Assembly (NCBI GenBank): GCA_041650635.1
Contig: JBAZKV010000004.1
Coordinates: 31,566 to 95,565, forward strand
Direction: 5' to 3'
From: Candidatus Margulisiibacteriota bacterium
GTDB lineage: Bacteria > Margulisbacteria > WOR-1 > JAKLHX01 > JBAZKV01
Length of the DNA: 64,000 bases
This document shows positions 24,423-32,127 of this stretch, piece by piece. Both the position numbers and the translations under genes were made by a program. Numbering within the stretch: position 1 is the stretch's first letter; every line of letters starts with the position of its first letter. Below the pieces are notes generated by a model that saw only the letters and a program-made list of their open reading frames with translations, searched no databases and had not been told where the DNA came from.

Positions 24423-24944
24423 ATGGCAAACCCCAGGGCTATCCATAGGATAAGTTACGGCCTGTATGTGGTCAGCTCTGTTTCTGCGGGCAAACTGAAC
24501 GGGCAGATCGCCAATACGGTATTCCAGGTCACCTCAGAACCGGCCAAGCTGGCCGTATGCATAAATAAACAGAACCTTACTCACCAATATATTTCTGAAA
24601 GCGGAGCGTTCTCGGTTTCCATTCTCTCTCAAGATGCCCCGATGACCTTTGTTGGCAAGTTTGGCTTTAAGAGCGGCAGGGACACGGATAAGTTCAAGGA
24701 TACCGGCTACAAGATGCTGGGAAATGGATGCCCGGCGGTCATGGATCATTCGGCCGCTATAATAAGCGCAAAAGTTGTCAGCCAATGCGACACCGGCACC
24801 CACACGCTCTTTATCGGTGAAGTAACCGGGGAAGAGATCCTCAGCGATGCCATACCCATGACATACGCCTACTACCACGAACATCTAAAGGGCAAAGAGC
24901 CCAAAAACGCTCCAACCTACCGGGGCCCGGAAGCGCAAAAATGA
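24423..24944 (+). CDS. Flavin reductase-like FMN-binding protein
   Basis: Flavoprotein of the flavin-reductase-like family, 173 aa. It has the split-barrel pattern ISYGLYVVSSVSAGKLNGQIANTV at the start, divided over two strands, with FQVTSEPAKLAVCINKQN and a GAFSVSILSQ strand. The later HTLFIGEVTGEEIL closes the barrel. In anaerobes such proteins pass electrons from NAD(P)H to rubredoxin or flavodiiron protein. The nearby FDP and rubredoxin genes suggest that role here. The last 4 bp overlap the AEC transporter gene. Confidence 0.85.
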   Translation: MANPRAIHRISYGLYVVSSVSAGKLNGQIANTVFQVTSEPAKLAVCINKQNLTHQYISESGAFSVSILSQDAPMTFVGKFGFKSGRDTDKFKDTGYKMLGNGCPAVMDHSAAIISAKVVSQCDTGTHTLFIGEVTGEEILSDAIPMTYAYYHEHLKGKEPKNAPTYRGPEAQK

Positions 24945-25873
24945 TCCAGGTGCTGACCAACGCCGTGTTCCCCATATTTTTCCTGATAGGTCTCGGATAT
25001 CTGGCAAGAAGGTGCGGCATTCTCAAGCAGGGGGACGAGAGGGTCTTTAGCGCATATGTGTTCTACTTTGCCCTGCCCGCTTTTTTTCTTGCCAATTTGA
25101 GCTCTCTTAGTTTTTCGAAGGAAGTCCTGCGTTTTATAGCGGCGGCGCTTGCCCCGACTTTTGCCGTCATGATACTCTATCTGGCGGCCTATGTTTTGCT
25201 GAGGTTCGAGCGGGACCTGCTGTTCAAGCTGCTAATAAGCACTGTGTTCGGGAGCTATGCTTTTTTCGGAGTCCCCTTCATCCTTTTTGCTTTTCCCGGA
25301 ACTCAGGGCGAGGCGCTGGCGGCGCTGTCTTCTTCGGTAATGGCGATGGTCAGTGTCGGCATTTCGATAACGGTGCTGGAAATTCACAGGCAAAAGGGGA
25401 AAGATTTTATTAAGGCGGTTGCAACGGTGGCAGGGTCTCTTTCAAAGAACCCTCTAATTCTGTCGGTATTGGCGGCCTTTTCAATGTCGCTGCTTGGCAT
25501 AAGGCTGCCTTCCCCTGTATCGCATATGCTCCATATGCTTGGAGCAACAACATCAACGGTGGCGATCTTCATGCTGGGGGTCTTTCTCTATGGGAGGAGG
25601 TATGGACATCTTTGGGAGGGTTTCTTACTGGCCTTGCCGCGGGTTATCCTGCTGCCGGCTCTTGCCGTGCTTTTTACAGGACTGATCGGGACCTCGGGGC
25701 TGGACGCAACGGTGATCATAATGATGTCGGCCATGCCGGTTGCCATCTCTACGATAGTCCTCAGCGAAAGATACGATTTTTACAAGGAGACCGTAGCTTC
25801 TCTCATTCTTTTTTCCTCGCTTGGGGCTATAATATATCTGCCGGTATGGTTTTTTGTGTCCGGTGCAAGATAA
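24941..25873 (+). CDS. AEC (auxin efflux carrier) family transporter
   Basis: Membrane permease, 310 aa, with about ten helices in two inverted halves. It begins with the family signature VFPIFFLIGLGYLARRCGIL and has a second-half helix with STVAIFMLGVFLYG. Bacterial members export or import dicarboxylates such as malate or malonate. It sits inside the oxygen-defence group between flavin reductase and flavodiiron protein, with an ATGA overlap and 10-bp spacing, so it is cotranscribed, but a functional link is not evident. Confidence 0.85.
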   Translation: MIQVLTNAVFPIFFLIGLGYLARRCGILKQGDERVFSAYVFYFALPAFFLANLSSLSFSKEVLRFIAAALAPTFAVMILYLAAYVLLRFERDLLFKLLISTVFGSYAFFGVPFILFAFPGTQGEALAALSSSVMAMVSVGISITVLEIHRQKGKDFIKAVATVAGSLSKNPLILSVLAAFSMSLLGIRLPSPVSHMLHMLGATTSTVAIFMLGVFLYGRRYGHLWEGFLLALPRVILLPALAVLFTGLIGTSGLDATVIIMMSAMPVAISTIVLSERYDFYKETVASLILFSSLGAIIYLPVWFFVSGAR

Positions 25874-25883
25874 GGAGGGCTTT

Positions 25884-27062
25884 ATGACGGCAAGAAAGAT
25901 AACGGAAGGAATTTTTTCTGTAGGTTCCATAGATTGGAACAGGCGCCTGTTCGATGAACTGATACCGCTTCCGGACGGCACTTCGTACAACTCGTATATA
26001 GTAAAAGGAAGCCAAAAGACAGCGCTGATGGACAGCGTTGATCCGCCAAAAGAAGCCGAATTAAAACAAAACCTTAAAGAGCTCGGCATCGACAGGATAG
26101 ATTATGTTGTCTGTCACCATGCGGAGCAGGACCACTCCGGGTCCATCGGAAAAGTGCTGGAATGGTTTCCTGCGGCTAAGGTGGTTGCTAACGACAAATG
26201 CAAGGGTATGCTCAAAGACCTTTTGCTTCTCAAGGACGAACAGTTCATGGTTATCTCGGACAAGCAGACGCTTTCTCTCGGAGATAAAACTATGGAATTT
26301 GTCTTTGCACCTTGGGTGCACTGGCCGGAAACGATGGTAAGCTACCTTAAGGAAGATAAGATCTTATTCTCCTGCGACTTTTTTGGCTCACACAGAGCCC
26401 AGAGCGGGCTATATGTCGAAGACGGTGCAGAAGTCCTGCGAGGGGCCAAGCGATACTACGCGGAGATCATGATGCCCTTTAGGGCGGCGATAAAAGGGCA
26501 CCTGGAAAAACTGAAGGCTTACGATGTAAAAATGATCTGTCCAAGCCACGGCCCGGTCTACCGGGAGCCAGCGCTTATTATTGATGCCTACAAAGACTGG
26601 ACCGGCGATGCCGTCAAAAATGAGGTCATTGTGCCTTATGTTTCGATGCACGGAAGTACGCAGGTTATTGTGGACCGCTTTGTAGACTGCCTTATAAAAC
26701 GGAATGTCGGGGTAAAACCGTTCGACCTGTCAAAAACAGATATTGGGGAGCTTGCAATGAGCCTGGTGGACGCGGCAACAGTTGTCATTGGAAGCCCGGC
26801 CGTCCTGGCAGGTCCGCATCCGCTTGCGGTGTATGCGGCTTATCTTGCTAACGCACTCAGGCCAAAAACAAAATATGTTTCCATAATCGGTTCGTTCGGC
26901 TGGGGAAGCAAACTGGTAGAAGTGCTGGCAGGCATGCTGACAAATCTGAAGGTTGAGGTAATAGATCCTGTAATAGTGAAAGGCTATCCAAAAGAGGCAG
27001 ATCTTGCGCAGGTAGAAGCTCTGGCCGACAAAATAGCAGATAGGCACAGATCGATATCTTGA
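25884..27062 (+). CDS. Flavodiiron protein (oxygen / NO reductase)
   Basis: Reduces O2 to water (or NO to N2O) at a di-iron centre; 392 aa, cytoplasmic. The beta-lactamase-like domain has the HxExDH iron motif as HHAEQDHSG near residue 80, WVHWPE near 147, CDFFGSH near 166 and PSHGPV near 227. The C-terminal flavodoxin domain has SMHGSTQ for FMN phosphate and SFGWGSK. ATG 25884 is set by AAGGAGGG six nt upstream. The electron donor would be rubredoxin, encoded 0.5 kb downstream. Confidence 0.93.
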   Translation: MTARKITEGIFSVGSIDWNRRLFDELIPLPDGTSYNSYIVKGSQKTALMDSVDPPKEAELKQNLKELGIDRIDYVVCHHAEQDHSGSIGKVLEWFPAAKVVANDKCKGMLKDLLLLKDEQFMVISDKQTLSLGDKTMEFVFAPWVHWPETMVSYLKEDKILFSCDFFGSHRAQSGLYVEDGAEVLRGAKRYYAEIMMPFRAAIKGHLEKLKAYDVKMICPSHGPVYREPALIIDAYKDWTGDAVKNEVIVPYVSMHGSTQVIVDRFVDCLIKRNVGVKPFDLSKTDIGELAMSLVDAATVVIGSPAVLAGPHPLAVYAAYLANALRPKTKYVSIIGSFGWGSKLVEVLAGMLTNLKVEVIDPVIVKGYPKEADLAQVEALADKIADRHRSIS

Positions 27063-27087
27063 CAATTGCAACAAATATGTGTAGAAT
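27059..27087 (+). promoter_or_regulatory. Sigma-70-type promoter of the Fur/PerR operon
   Basis: TTGACA, a 17-bp spacer and TAGAAT, the only classical two-box promoter I find. The start point would be near 27094, inside the operator that follows, so repressor binding would block initiation. Confidence 0.75.
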
Positions 27088-27090
27088 ACT

Positions 27091-27109
27091 TTATTGTAAT
27101 CATTACATA
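27091..27109 (+). promoter_or_regulatory. Fur/PerR-type operator
   Basis: TGTAATCATTACA at 27095-27107 is a perfect 6-1-6 inverted repeat within an AT-rich context that matches Fur/PerR boxes. It covers the predicted transcription start and ends just before the regulator's ATG, so the regulator probably represses its own operon. Confidence 0.75.
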
Positions 27110-27110
27110 T

Positions 27111-27515
27111 ATGGAAGAATTAAAGGATATTCTTGAATCAAGAGGGATAAAGCCAACCTATCAAAGGCTGGCTATATTCAAATATATCCATGACCACAAG
27201 GTTCATCCCACAGCTGACAGGCTCTACCGGAACCTGATTAAAATTATTCCTACCATGTCTAGAACTACGATCTATAACACTCTGTCAATGTTTGTCGAGA
27301 AAGGCCTTGCAAGGACAATTCTTATATCCCCGACAGAGGTTAGATATGATTCCGATATGTCAACGCACCATCATTTTTGGTGTGAAAAGTGCGGTAGAAT
27401 CGAAGATTTGTTCTTTGACTGCGAAATAGCAAGAAAGGGGGAGATAGAAGGCAACATTATCAAAGAGGTCCATGGCTACTTTAAAGGTATTTGCAGGGAC
27501 TGCAGAACCCATTAA
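27111..27515 (+). CDS. Fur-family regulator, PerR-like
   Basis: Metal-dependent repressor, 134 aa. The DNA-binding winged helix is residues 1-80 (GIKPTYQRLAIFKYI, MSRTTIYNTLSMFVEKGL). The metal and peroxide-sensing part has HHHFWCEKCGRIEDL and the final CRDCRTH, giving a Cys4-type structural zinc site. Its position at the head of the rubredoxin-SOR-rubrerythrin genes fits PerR rather than iron-sensing Fur. I start at ATG 27111, because the earlier in-frame ATG at 27066 lies within the promoter. Likely autoregulated. Confidence 0.88.
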   Translation: MEELKDILESRGIKPTYQRLAIFKYIHDHKVHPTADRLYRNLIKIIPTMSRTTIYNTLSMFVEKGLARTILISPTEVRYDSDMSTHHHFWCEKCGRIEDLFFDCEIARKGEIEGNIIKEVHGYFKGICRDCRTH

Positions 27516-27535
27516 TAATAGAAAGGAGAGATTAA

Positions 27536-27694
27536 TTGAAGAAATATATATGCCTGGTCTGCAATTATATCTATGACCCAGAAAAAGGGGACCCCGACGG
27601 GGGAGTGGCGCCGGGCACAGCGTTCGAAGCTATCCCCGACAGTTGGGTTTGCCCCGTTTGCGGAGCGTCAAAAGACCAGTTCAAGGAAGTGTGA
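27536..27694 (+). CDS. Rubredoxin
   Basis: One-iron electron carrier, 52 aa. The four iron cysteines are in YICLVCNYIY and SWVCPVCGASK, with the usual DPEKGDPDGGVAPGTAF between. The start codon is TTG with AAAGGAG 8 nt upstream. It likely passes electrons to the flavodiiron protein, superoxide reductase and rubrerythrin encoded beside it. Part of the Fur/PerR-headed operon. Confidence 0.95.
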   Translation: MKKYICLVCNYIYDPEKGDPDGGVAPGTAFEAIPDSWVCPVCGASKDQFKEV

Positions 27695-27754
27695 TAACAG
27701 AAAGATTCGAACAGAGCCGTTCAAAAAACTGCAATGAACATAAGGAGGTAAAAA

Positions 27755-28135
27755 ATGGCGGTCAAAAAGAAATTGGAAGTATATAAATGCGGGGTTTGCG
27801 GCAATATTGTCGAAGTGCTTTTTGTCGGGGGGGGAAACCTTGTCTGCTGCGATAAGCTGATGCTTTTGCAGACAGAGAATACGGTAGATGCGGCACAGGA
27901 AAAACATGTGCCTGTGATAGAAAAGGTTGACGGGGGGATAAGGATCAAGGTCGGCTCCGTCGCGCACCCAATGGAAGATAAGCACTATATCCAGTGGGTT
28001 CAGGCTATTGTCGGGGACAAGACCTACAGGGAATTCCTTAAACCCGGGCAGGCTCCCGAAGCGTTCTTCCCGCTGAGCGGAAGCAATATCTCCGCAAGGG
28101 AGTACTGCAATCTGCACGGGCTCTGGAAAAGCTAA
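27755..28135 (+). CDS. dfx: Desulfoferrodoxin (superoxide reductase)
   Basis: Reduces superoxide to hydrogen peroxide without making oxygen; 126 aa. The N-terminal desulforedoxin-type site has CGVCG and CC near residues 13 and 29. The catalytic iron ligands are the histidines in EKHVPVIE and HPMEDKHYI plus Cys and His in YCNLHGLW at the C-terminus. The key glutamate/lysine turn (EKH) next to the active iron is present. A strong AAGGAGG precedes the ATG. Cotranscribed with rubredoxin, its electron donor. Confidence 0.94.
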   Translation: MAVKKKLEVYKCGVCGNIVEVLFVGGGNLVCCDKLMLLQTENTVDAAQEKHVPVIEKVDGGIRIKVGSVAHPMEDKHYIQWVQAIVGDKTYREFLKPGQAPEAFFPLSGSNISAREYCNLHGLWKS

Positions 28136-28138
28136 AGT

Positions 28139-28161
28139 AAAGACACCCCGCCGGGGCGTCT
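28139..28161 (+). other. Intercistronic hairpin before rubrerythrin
   Basis: AGACACCCCGCCGGGGCGTCT can fold into a stem with one mismatch. No T-run follows, so it is more likely an mRNA-stability element or a weak attenuator than a terminator. Confidence 0.5.
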
Positions 28162-28180
28162 CAATAGAAAGGAGAAATCG

Positions 28181-28756
28181 ATGAAATCAGTTAAGGGAAC
28201 AAAGACCGAAAAGAACCTGTTGGCTTCGTTTGCGGGAGAATCCCAGGCAAGGAACCGCTATACCTATTTTGCCAGTGCGGCCAAAAAGGAAGGCTATGAG
28301 CAGATCTCGGCTATTTTTCTTGAGACAGCCGACAACGAAAAGGAGCATGCAAAAAGGTTCTTTAAATATCTGGAGGGAGGCGAGGCCCAGATAACTGCTT
28401 CGTATCCGGCAGGCATCATTGGGACCACGATACAGAACCTTGAAGAGGCGGCAGCCGGAGAGAATATGGAATGGACAAAGCTGTACAAAGAGGCGGCAGA
28501 AGTCGCGGACCAGGAAGGCTTTCCTGAGATCGCCGACCAGTTCAGGGAAATAGCCGAGGTCGAAGCCGAGCACGAAAAAAGGTACAGAAAACTGCTGTCC
28601 AATATAAAAACATCAACTGTTTTCAAAAAGGATAAGCCGGTCAAGTGGCACTGCAGGAACTGCGGCTATGTCCATGAAGGCAGCGAGGCTCCAAAGGAAT
28701 GCCCGGCCTGCAAGCATCCTCAGGCTTATTATGAAATACTGTGTGAAAACTATTGA
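28181..28756 (+). CDS. rbr: Rubrerythrin
   Basis: NADH-peroxidase of anaerobes, 191 aa. The four-helix domain has the two di-iron motifs (AGESQARNRY...DNEKEHAKRFF and EVADQEGFPEIADQF...EVEAEHEKRY). The C-terminal rubredoxin domain has HCRNCGY and CPACKHPQ. It removes hydrogen peroxide made by the superoxide reductase upstream. A strong AAAGGAG precedes the start. Its stop overlaps the glycosylase start (TTGA). Confidence 0.95.
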   Translation: MKSVKGTKTEKNLLASFAGESQARNRYTYFASAAKKEGYEQISAIFLETADNEKEHAKRFFKYLEGGEAQITASYPAGIIGTTIQNLEEAAAGENMEWTKLYKEAAEVADQEGFPEIADQFREIAEVEAEHEKRYRKLLSNIKTSTVFKKDKPVKWHCRNCGYVHEGSEAPKECPACKHPQAYYEILCENY

Positions 28757-29379
28757 AAAAACTGATCGCTTCCGTTAACTCCCTTAAAAAGGGGGATATC
28801 GGTAACATAGTCTCGAAAAGGATAAAAGAGTTCAAGGCGCTGGGGATCGAACCGGCGCCTGAGCTTTTTAAGGAGCTTTGCTTTTGTATTCTTACCGCCA
28901 ACTTTAATGCCGAAAGAGGGATCAAGATACAGAAAGAACTTGGCGAGAACTTTTTGGAGGACAAAGAGATAGAGCTTGCCTTAAGGCTTAAGAAAGCGGG
29001 GCACAGGTTCCCTAATACCAGGGCAAAATATATCGTTGAGGCAAGAAAGCACAAGAATATACTTAAGGATGCCATAAAAAACATCGGGAACCAGAGTGAA
29101 CTGCGCGATTACCTGGTGAAGAAGATAAAGGGGATCGGATATAAGGAATGCAGCCATTTTCTGCGCAACATCGGATTTGACGAGTGTGCCATAATCGATT
29201 TTCATATCGTTGATATTTTGAGGGAGCACAAACTTATCGAGCCCGTAAAAACGATGTCCAAAAAGACATATCTTCACATAGAATCTATCCTTAGACAGCT
29301 TGCAAAAAAACTGGGGATTACCCTTGCGGAGCTGGACCTGTATCTGTGGTACCTTGAGACAGGAAAAGTGCTCAAATAA
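28753..29379 (+). CDS. 8-oxoguanine DNA glycosylase/lyase, Ogg2 type
   Basis: DNA repair enzyme of the archaeal-like Ogg2 family, 208 aa, helix-hairpin-helix fold. The hairpin and catalytic lysine are in KKIKGIGYKECSHFLRNIG, and the catalytic Asp is in CAIIDFHIVDIL. The C-terminus ends in the family's lysine-rich tail (GKVLK). The TTG start overlaps the rubrerythrin stop, so it is translated with the peroxide-removal operon. That links detoxification with repair of oxidised guanine. Confidence 0.88.
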   Translation: MKKLIASVNSLKKGDIGNIVSKRIKEFKALGIEPAPELFKELCFCILTANFNAERGIKIQKELGENFLEDKEIELALRLKKAGHRFPNTRAKYIVEARKHKNILKDAIKNIGNQSELRDYLVKKIKGIGYKECSHFLRNIGFDECAIIDFHIVDILREHKLIEPVKTMSKKTYLHIESILRQLAKKLGITLAELDLYLWYLETGKVLK

Positions 29380-29382
29380 GCA

Positions 29383-30423
29383 TTAAAACAAGAAGTCCAG
29401 AGAGAACCTTGTTCCGGAGCGAACAGAGCTTTTTCCGGAGGCCACGAACCACTGTCCCGAAACTTTGTTATTTGATATCCTTGACCAGCTTAATCCGTCA
29501 TATTCCACTTTGACACTGTCAGGCTCCAAAAGAATTCTGGGAAGTCCCTGTCCTCTGGTCTGCCATCCCCTTTGTTTGACAAAACTCTCCATAAGAAGAC
29601 GGTTAGGGTCTTTGGGAAGGCCCTTCCCAAGGTCCGTGGCTATGACCTTGATCCCTGACAGTAAAGGATCTCCCATTTGAGGATAGACCTCAACAATGCC
29701 TCCGTTGGCATATTCGGCCATGTTCATTATTAGTTCTACGAGGATATCATCAAGCTGCTGAGCCCGGCTTTCCCCGATGAAAGAAGCAAATCCCATAACA
29801 TATTCATTCATCGGCCTGCAGAGCAATGCTGCTTCTTTTCCGGTCAGATGAGGCCTGCTTGGCGCTTCGTATCTGAACGGCAGACGCCGCAGAAGACCAA
29901 GAACAGGAGCGTTGAATCTCTCGATAAAGTCCTCCGCGGAAGGCCATACGCCAGACAGGTCTATTCCCCGGCACCAGGAATGAGAGCCCCCGGGATCATA
30001 AATGCTTAAATGAGCATGGTCTTTCCGGCTCCTTTTGCCGAGAAAGCATATGCCCTGAGGGATCATTGGATAATTCGGATCCTCTGCCGAAAAAATATCC
30101 ATTATAAAGTGCGGATCCTCTTTTCTGCTGCAGAGGCTGATCTCAGCGCTTATCGATGGGAAAGGAGCAGGGATGATGCAGCTGGTCCTATGTGTTTCGG
30201 CGCCCGTCAGGGCCACAGCCGACTCGGCGAACATAGTCTCGCTGCTGCTGCCTTTGAAACAGGCAAGGAACCTTGTGAACGCGTCAAAGCCCGACAGCCT
30301 AAGACTCGCGGCCTTTGTCCCGCGGGCAAGACCTGCCTCCAGCAGTCCTGCGGCGCTGGACATAGAGCGCATTAGAGGGCGGTCAAACGACAGCCTGTTC
30401 AGGGCTCTTGTTATGCTTGTCAT
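29383..30423 (-). CDS. Orphan protein: shared N-domain plus GHKL-type ATPase
   Basis: A 346-aa protein. Residues 1 to about 185 align with the N-terminus of the orphan at 10853-11998 (see that entry). The C-terminal part is a histidine-kinase/anti-sigma-type ATP-binding fold: N box ELIMNMAEYANGG, G1 DLGKGLP, G2 RGQGLP, and a last strand GTRFSLDF. There is no phospho-acceptor His box before it, so it resembles anti-sigma kinases rather than sensor kinases. I chose ATG 30423; an ORF extension to 30564 runs into the divergent DUF167 gene. Function unknown. Confidence 0.6.
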   Translation of the reverse strand: MTSITRALNRLSFDRPLMRSMSSAAGLLEAGLARGTKAASLRLSGFDAFTRFLACFKGSSSETMFAESAVALTGAETHRTSCIIPAPFPSISAEISLCSRKEDPHFIMDIFSAEDPNYPMIPQGICFLGKRSRKDHAHLSIYDPGGSHSWCRGIDLSGVWPSAEDFIERFNAPVLGLLRRLPFRYEAPSRPHLTGKEAALLCRPMNEYVMGFASFIGESRAQQLDDILVELIMNMAEYANGGIVEVYPQMGDPLLSGIKVIATDLGKGLPKDPNRLLMESFVKQRGWQTRGQGLPRILLEPDSVKVEYDGLSWSRISNNKVSGQWFVASGKSSVRSGTRFSLDFLF

Positions 30424-30562
30424 TCCATAGCATATATCGTCAGATAATACTTTGGATTTCGGATGGGAGCAAGGGACAAATGTTATACACTCATCTATAA
30501 TTCCCTTAGTAGAGGTGTAAAAACCCGTTTTCCGGGAAAGGTTAAAGGTGTCAGATACGGTC

Positions 30563-30787
30563 ATGAAAAAAATATCCGTTAAAGTGATACCCAGGGCTAA
30601 AAAAAAGAGGATAATCGAGGATAATGGTCTTTTTAAGGTCTATGTTAATGCCCCTGCTGTTGAAGGGAAGGCAAACAAGGCTGTTGTTGAAGCTCTGGCG
30701 GACCATTTTGGCGTCAAAAGAAAAGCAGTCTCTATAGTGTCAGGTGAGCGCTGCAGGGAAAAGGTGGTTAAAATAGAGGGGCTTTGA
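30563..30787 (+). CDS. DUF167 (YggU) family protein
   Basis: A small 74-aa protein with the DUF167 pattern: VKVIPRAKKKRI, KVYVNAPAVEGKANKAVVEALADHF, VSIVSGERCREKVVKI. It is conserved in most life but has no agreed function. ATG 30563 gives the normal length; a GTG at 30548 is an alternative with a GGAAAGG upstream. Confidence 0.85.
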   Translation: MKKISVKVIPRAKKKRIIEDNGLFKVYVNAPAVEGKANKAVVEALADHFGVKRKAVSIVSGERCREKVVKIEGL

Positions 30788-30794
30788 CGGCTCC

Positions 30795-30837
30795 CCTTGT
30801 TCTTGTCCTAACTAGCAAGCAGATAACAAGGACAAGG
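30795..30837. repeat. Imperfect inverted repeat downstream of DUF167
   Basis: CCTTGTTCTTGTCC and AACAAGGACAAGG can pair with one mismatch around a 16-nt loop. There is no T-run on either side. It might end transcription from DUF167 or from the tRNA on the other strand, or be a repeat. Confidence 0.35.
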
Positions 30838-30861
30838 ACGAGGGAACCCGCTTTGCGAGTT

Positions 30862-30932
30862 CTGGGGGACCTGGATTTGAACCAGGACTGTCGCCTCCAA
30901 AGGGCGATGGCCTACCGTTAGCCGATCCCCCA
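30862..30932 (-). tRNA. tRNA-Gln (anticodon TTG)
   Basis: The minus strand folds into a cloverleaf. The acceptor is TGGGGGA/TCCCCCA and the D arm GGC/GCC. The anticodon stem TCGCC/GGCGA encloses loop CTTTGGA, and the T arm CCTGG/CCAGG has loop TTCAAAT. The anticodon TTG reads CAA, and the base after the acceptor stem is G73, as expected for Gln. CCA is not encoded and must be added. It lies 25 bp downstream of the GlmU-like gene on the same strand and may be cut from that transcript. Confidence 0.93.
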
Positions 30933-30933
30933 A

Positions 30934-30957
30934 TCCTTCGATCGCTCAGGACAAGCC
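30934..30957. repeat. Short CTTCGA..GCTCAGG-type element
   Basis: CCTTCGATCGCTCAGGACAAGC fills the gap between the GlmU-like stop and the tRNA. Its core (TTCGA...GCTCAGG) is shared with 41038-41076 in reverse orientation. Confidence 0.5.
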
Positions 30958-32127
30958 CTACTTGAGCCCTTTTCTTTCATGCGTGGTTTCGGCAAGCAGT
31001 TTTCTGAACTGTTCCTCATATTTGGAGGTCATCTCTACTTTTCTTCTCTTCATTACCGCTCTGGCGGTTTCGATAGCTTTATCAATACCGTATTCAACAA
31101 AGCCCGAAGCGCCTCCCCAGGCAAAGGACGGGATAGATTTTGAAGGAAAACCCGGACCGAAGATATTGCTGGAGACCCCGACCACTGTGCCGGTATTGAA
31201 CATGGTGTTGATGCCTGACTTGGAATGGTCTCCCATGAACAGTCCGACGAACAAGTTCCCGCTGTCGATCTGCTGCCCGTTTATCTGGACCTTTACGCTG
31301 CTATAGTTGTTCTTAAGGTCCGAGTTGTTGGTGTCGGCCCCGAGATTGACCCATTCGCAGATATAAGAATGACCGATAAAACCCTCGTGCTGTTTGTTGG
31401 AATATCCGTGGAAGACAGATGCTTCAACTTCCCCTCCTATTTTGCAATGCGGGCCAATAGTTGTCCCCCCATATATCTTGGCGCCGGCCTTTATCATGCT
31501 TTCTTTCCCTATATAGCAAGGCCCCATTACTACGGCATTCCCGAGTATCCTTACCCCGTCGTCGATGACGACAGGGCCTTCTTCCGCATCGATAAGAACT
31601 CCCGGTTTTATAACGGCATTTCTGCCTATAAAGATATCCCTCTTGTTGGTCATGTTCACGCCGATTATCATCTGGCCGGTCCTAAGGTTGGACGATTTAA
31701 GGCGGAGAAGTTCGGTGTCGGATATTATTTCTTTAGCGTTATTATGGACAAGGTCCCAGGGGTATGTGATAAGTCGCGCCTTCACCGTCCTTTTGTCAAG
31801 CTCGAGCTTCTCAAAGGCTTTCTGGTCGAGCGGCTTTTCGATGTCAATACCTTCGGCTATTTTGTTTTCTATGACCGCGGCTATAAGGACGCCGTCCTGG
31901 AGCAGCAGGCAGGGGCTTTTGCAGGCCTTAACCGACGATACAAGTTCGTCATCTGCCAGTACCCTGCCGTTGACAAACACGGTGAAATGGAAATTGGTCT
32001 TGCCAAAATAAGCTTCTGTTTTTTCCTTGAGCGTCAGGATCCCGCACTTAAGGTCATAAACCTTGCGCATATAGACGAGCGGCAGGAGCTTTTTTCGGTC
32101 CGTATCCTCAAAAACAAGTACTGCCAT
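30958..32127 (-). CDS. GlmU-like sugar nucleotidyltransferase/left-handed beta-helix protein
   Basis: A 389-aa protein of the GlmU-like group. The N-terminal part (LVFEDTDRKKLLPLVYMRKVYDLKCGILTLKEK split over two strands) is typical of putative sugar nucleotidyltransferases. From about residue 160 it has hexapeptide repeats of a left-handed beta helix (AVIKPGVLI, ILGNAVVMGPCYIG, IKAGAKIYGGTTIG), followed by NLGADTNNSDLKNNY as in GlmU acetyltransferase. It may make UDP-GlcNAc or a related activated sugar. It follows glucosamine-6-phosphate deaminase directly in the operon, which supports an amino-sugar role. Confidence 0.8.
   Translation of the reverse strand: MAVLVFEDTDRKKLLPLVYMRKVYDLKCGILTLKEKTEAYFGKTNFHFTVFVNGRVLADDELVSSVKACKSPCLLLQDGVLIAAVIENKIAEGIDIEKPLDQKAFEKLELDKRTVKARLITYPWDLVHNNAKEIISDTELLRLKSSNLRTGQMIIGVNMTNKRDIFIGRNAVIKPGVLIDAEEGPVVIDDGVRILGNAVVMGPCYIGKESMIKAGAKIYGGTTIGPHCKIGGEVEASVFHGYSNKQHEGFIGHSYICEWVNLGADTNNSDLKNNYSSVKVQINGQQIDSGNLFVGLFMGDHSKSGINTMFNTGTVVGVSSNIFGPGFPSKSIPSFAWGGASGFVEYGIDKAIETARAVMKRRKVEMTSKYEEQFRKLLAETTHERKGLK

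Noticed and set aside
28139..28161. Terminator between superoxide reductase and rubrerythrin
   Set aside because: The hairpin is GC rich but has no following T-run, so it is listed only as an intercistronic hairpin.
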